Source: Paenibacillus sp. DMB20 | GTDB lineage: Bacteria > Bacillota > Bacilli > Paenibacillales > Paenibacillaceae | Reading direction: 5' to 3' | Length of the DNA stretch: 64,000 nt | Assembly: GCF_000987955.1 (NCBI RefSeq) | Contig: NZ_LAZU01000006.1 | Location: 34,097-98,096, forward strand | Part shown: piece after piece, positions 62,857 through 64,000 of the stretch | How positions within the stretch are numbered: the first letter of the stretch is position 1 | How the letters are laid out: the number at the start of each line of letters is the position of its first letter | The notes under the pieces: model-generated | What the model was told of the DNA's origin: nothing | The model's input: only the letters and a program-made list of their open reading frames with translations | The model's database searches: none | Program-made: the position numbers and the translations under genes

Positions 62857-63900
62857 ATGTTTTGCGATAACTGCGGCACCATTGAACCGATTGGGGACCA
62901 GGGAACCGTTCATATACGACCGGCATTCGCCCAGCTGACTTTATTGCTTCAAAACAGCGGGCATGCCGTGAAAAAGACGCCCGAGGGCTGTTCTGTCGCA
63001 TACAGCGGCCGTGAGGAGATGTTCTCATTGGTTCAGCTTATGAAATGCCTGTCTTCGTCCGTCCGGCAGCAGCTGTTTTTTTGCATCACGGGAAAGGGCG
63101 TACCGCTTGACCGGCGGAAATGGATCCCTTTGCACCTGTTTGAGGAACGATCAAAGCACTACGATGTTTTTAACATCATTCTGGGCAAGCATTTTACGAG
63201 TTTTATGCAGCCGATTGTGAACCGGGATGAAACTGTGATCGCTTATGAGTTTTTGCTGCGGCCGCGGCAGAACGGGCCTTCGTTTCAGCCGCATAAACTT
63301 TTTGAAGCCGCGCGTTTGATCGGGCTTCACTCCATTTTGGATCGGGCGGCCCGGATTTCGGCGATTGAAGCAAGCGCCTTGTGGCTGCCCAAGGGGATCA
63401 AACGGTTTGTCAATTTTCTGCCGTCCTCTATTTACAATCCGGAATATTGCCTTACTCATACTTTAGATGCCATTCAACGATTGTCGCTTGACCCTGCGGA
63501 TTTTGTGTTCGAGGTGGTGGAGACGGAAGAGGTCGATGATGTAAAGCATCTTCAGGCGATTTTTGAAGTGTACCGGAGAAACGGGATTTCCGTCGCGATG
63601 GATGATGTCGGAGCGGGTTATTCCACGCTGGAGCAGATGATCCGGCTAAAGCCCGATTATGTAAAAATCGACCGGAGCCTGATTGACCGCTGCGACGAGA
63701 ACCCGGAGCAGCAGCAATTCCTGTTAACCATCGCGAATACCGCCCGTGAGTTCGGAGCCTGCGTTCTGGCCGAGGGAATCGAGCGCCGCCAGGAATTTGA
63801 GTTTTGCTGCTCGATCGGCGTTGAGCTTGCGCAGGGTTACTTGTTCGGCAAGCCTGCAGAACGTCCGCTGGATTATGCACGGAAATCGGCGGGGTCTTAG
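62857..63900 (+). CDS. EAL-domain cyclic-di-GMP phosphodiesterase
   Basis: 347 residues, cytoplasmic. An N-terminal part (1-100) with the Cys pair FCDNCG precedes an EAL domain. The lead motif reads YEFLLRP in place of EALLR but keeps the glutamate and arginine. N in FVNFLPSS, E in VFEVVETEE, DD in MDDVGAGYS, K in YVKIDRSL and E in LAEGIE are all present, so hydrolysis of c-di-GMP is plausible. ATG 62857 has GAGGAGG 8 bases upstream. It lies 83 bases after the GGDEF gene and is likely cotranscribed. The N-terminal cysteines could bind metal or respond to redox. Confidence 0.9.
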   Translation: MFCDNCGTIEPIGDQGTVHIRPAFAQLTLLLQNSGHAVKKTPEGCSVAYSGREEMFSLVQLMKCLSSSVRQQLFFCITGKGVPLDRRKWIPLHLFEERSKHYDVFNIILGKHFTSFMQPIVNRDETVIAYEFLLRPRQNGPSFQPHKLFEAARLIGLHSILDRAARISAIEASALWLPKGIKRFVNFLPSSIYNPEYCLTHTLDAIQRLSLDPADFVFEVVETEEVDDVKHLQAIFEVYRRNGISVAMDDVGAGYSTLEQMIRLKPDYVKIDRSLIDRCDENPEQQQFLLTIANTAREFGACVLAEGIERRQEFEFCCSIGVELAQGYLFGKPAERPLDYARKSAGS

Positions 63901-64000
63901 ACAAAGGATGCAAGGGCGTCGTTGTTCCGTTGTTACATAGAATTTTTCGCGTTAAAAAAAGAGCATCCCTAAGGGCCTGGCTGAACTGTGACCCATAAGA
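63901..64000 (+). other. 3' flank of the EAL gene, cut by the window end
   Basis: 100 bases without a gene. A run of seven A before GAGCATCCC (63954-63970) looks like the edge of a terminator for a minus-strand gene beyond the window; its second arm is not visible. Confidence 0.3.

Noticed and set aside
1..64000. CRISPR arrays, tRNA or rRNA genes, transposases, phage genes
   Set aside because: No regular spaced repeats, cloverleaf-like sequence, or transposase, integrase or phage structural frames were seen.

Overview
The window looks like a chromosomal segment of a Paenibacillus-type Firmicute. Reasons: strong AGGAGG-type ribosome sites, frequent TTG/GTG starts, two YesM/YesN-type sensor/AraC-regulator pairs, Lpl-type sugar ABC permeases, DUF4091 and heparinase II/III proteins, DUF5317, Fur, CsoR and TPP control sites of Gram-positive type, and Rho-independent terminators after many genes. 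Only short lower-GC patches (sigma-factor gene near 7.0-8.5 kb, acyltransferase near 17 kb, TetR/PadR area near 36.7 kb) depart from this. No rRNA, tRNA, IS element or CRISPR array was found.

Layout. 0-2.7 kb: end of a YesM kinase and its YesN regulator. 2.9-5.3 kb: formate/nitrite transporter, a 23-residue holin-toxin-like peptide, a Fur-controlled 49-residue protein and an AraC regulator. 5.4-9.9 kb: MATE pump, ECF-like sigma factor with a broken membrane partner, nitroreductase, small membrane protein. 10.2-12.7 kb: a PrsW-type membrane protease fused to a C-terminal CdiA-like nuclease domain, followed by a probable immunity gene. 13-20.8 kb: DUF4091 protein, exported serine hydrolase, acyltransferase, aldo/keto reductase, MFS exporter. 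21-32 kb: a carbohydrate-use locus (tautomerase, two ABC permeases, YesN/YesM pair, SDR, heparinase-like lyase, solute-binding lipoprotein, SGNH esterase) with two cre-like sites. 32-37.1 kb: serine hydrolase/LysR, quinone oxidoreductase, hydrolase/PadR and a TetR remnant. 37.3-45 kb: UvrD-type helicase, then a BceAB-like ABC transporter in line with a ComP/LiaS-type kinase and a LuxR-type regulator. 45-51 kb: aldo/keto reductase, glycosyltransferase-39-like membrane protein, a GGDEF+HD-GYP protein, a 33-residue membrane peptide and DUF5317. 51-56 kb: CsoR-box copZ, a TetR-controlled export/oxidoreductase operon, exonuclease III. 55.6-60.4 kb: a TPP-riboswitch operon for uptake of a thiamine precursor, ending in a TatD-family hydrolase and a serine hydrolase fragment. 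60.5-63.9 kb: VOC protein, a membrane GGDEF protein and an EAL protein.

The most novel element is the PrsW protease/CdiA-type nuclease fusion with its partner gene. A second window-wide signal is that seven otherwise intact genes are each broken by what reads as a single missing base, mostly in short homopolymers and always in the same direction. This points to deletion-biased sequencing error rather than real gene decay, so those proteins should be treated as probably functional until checked.
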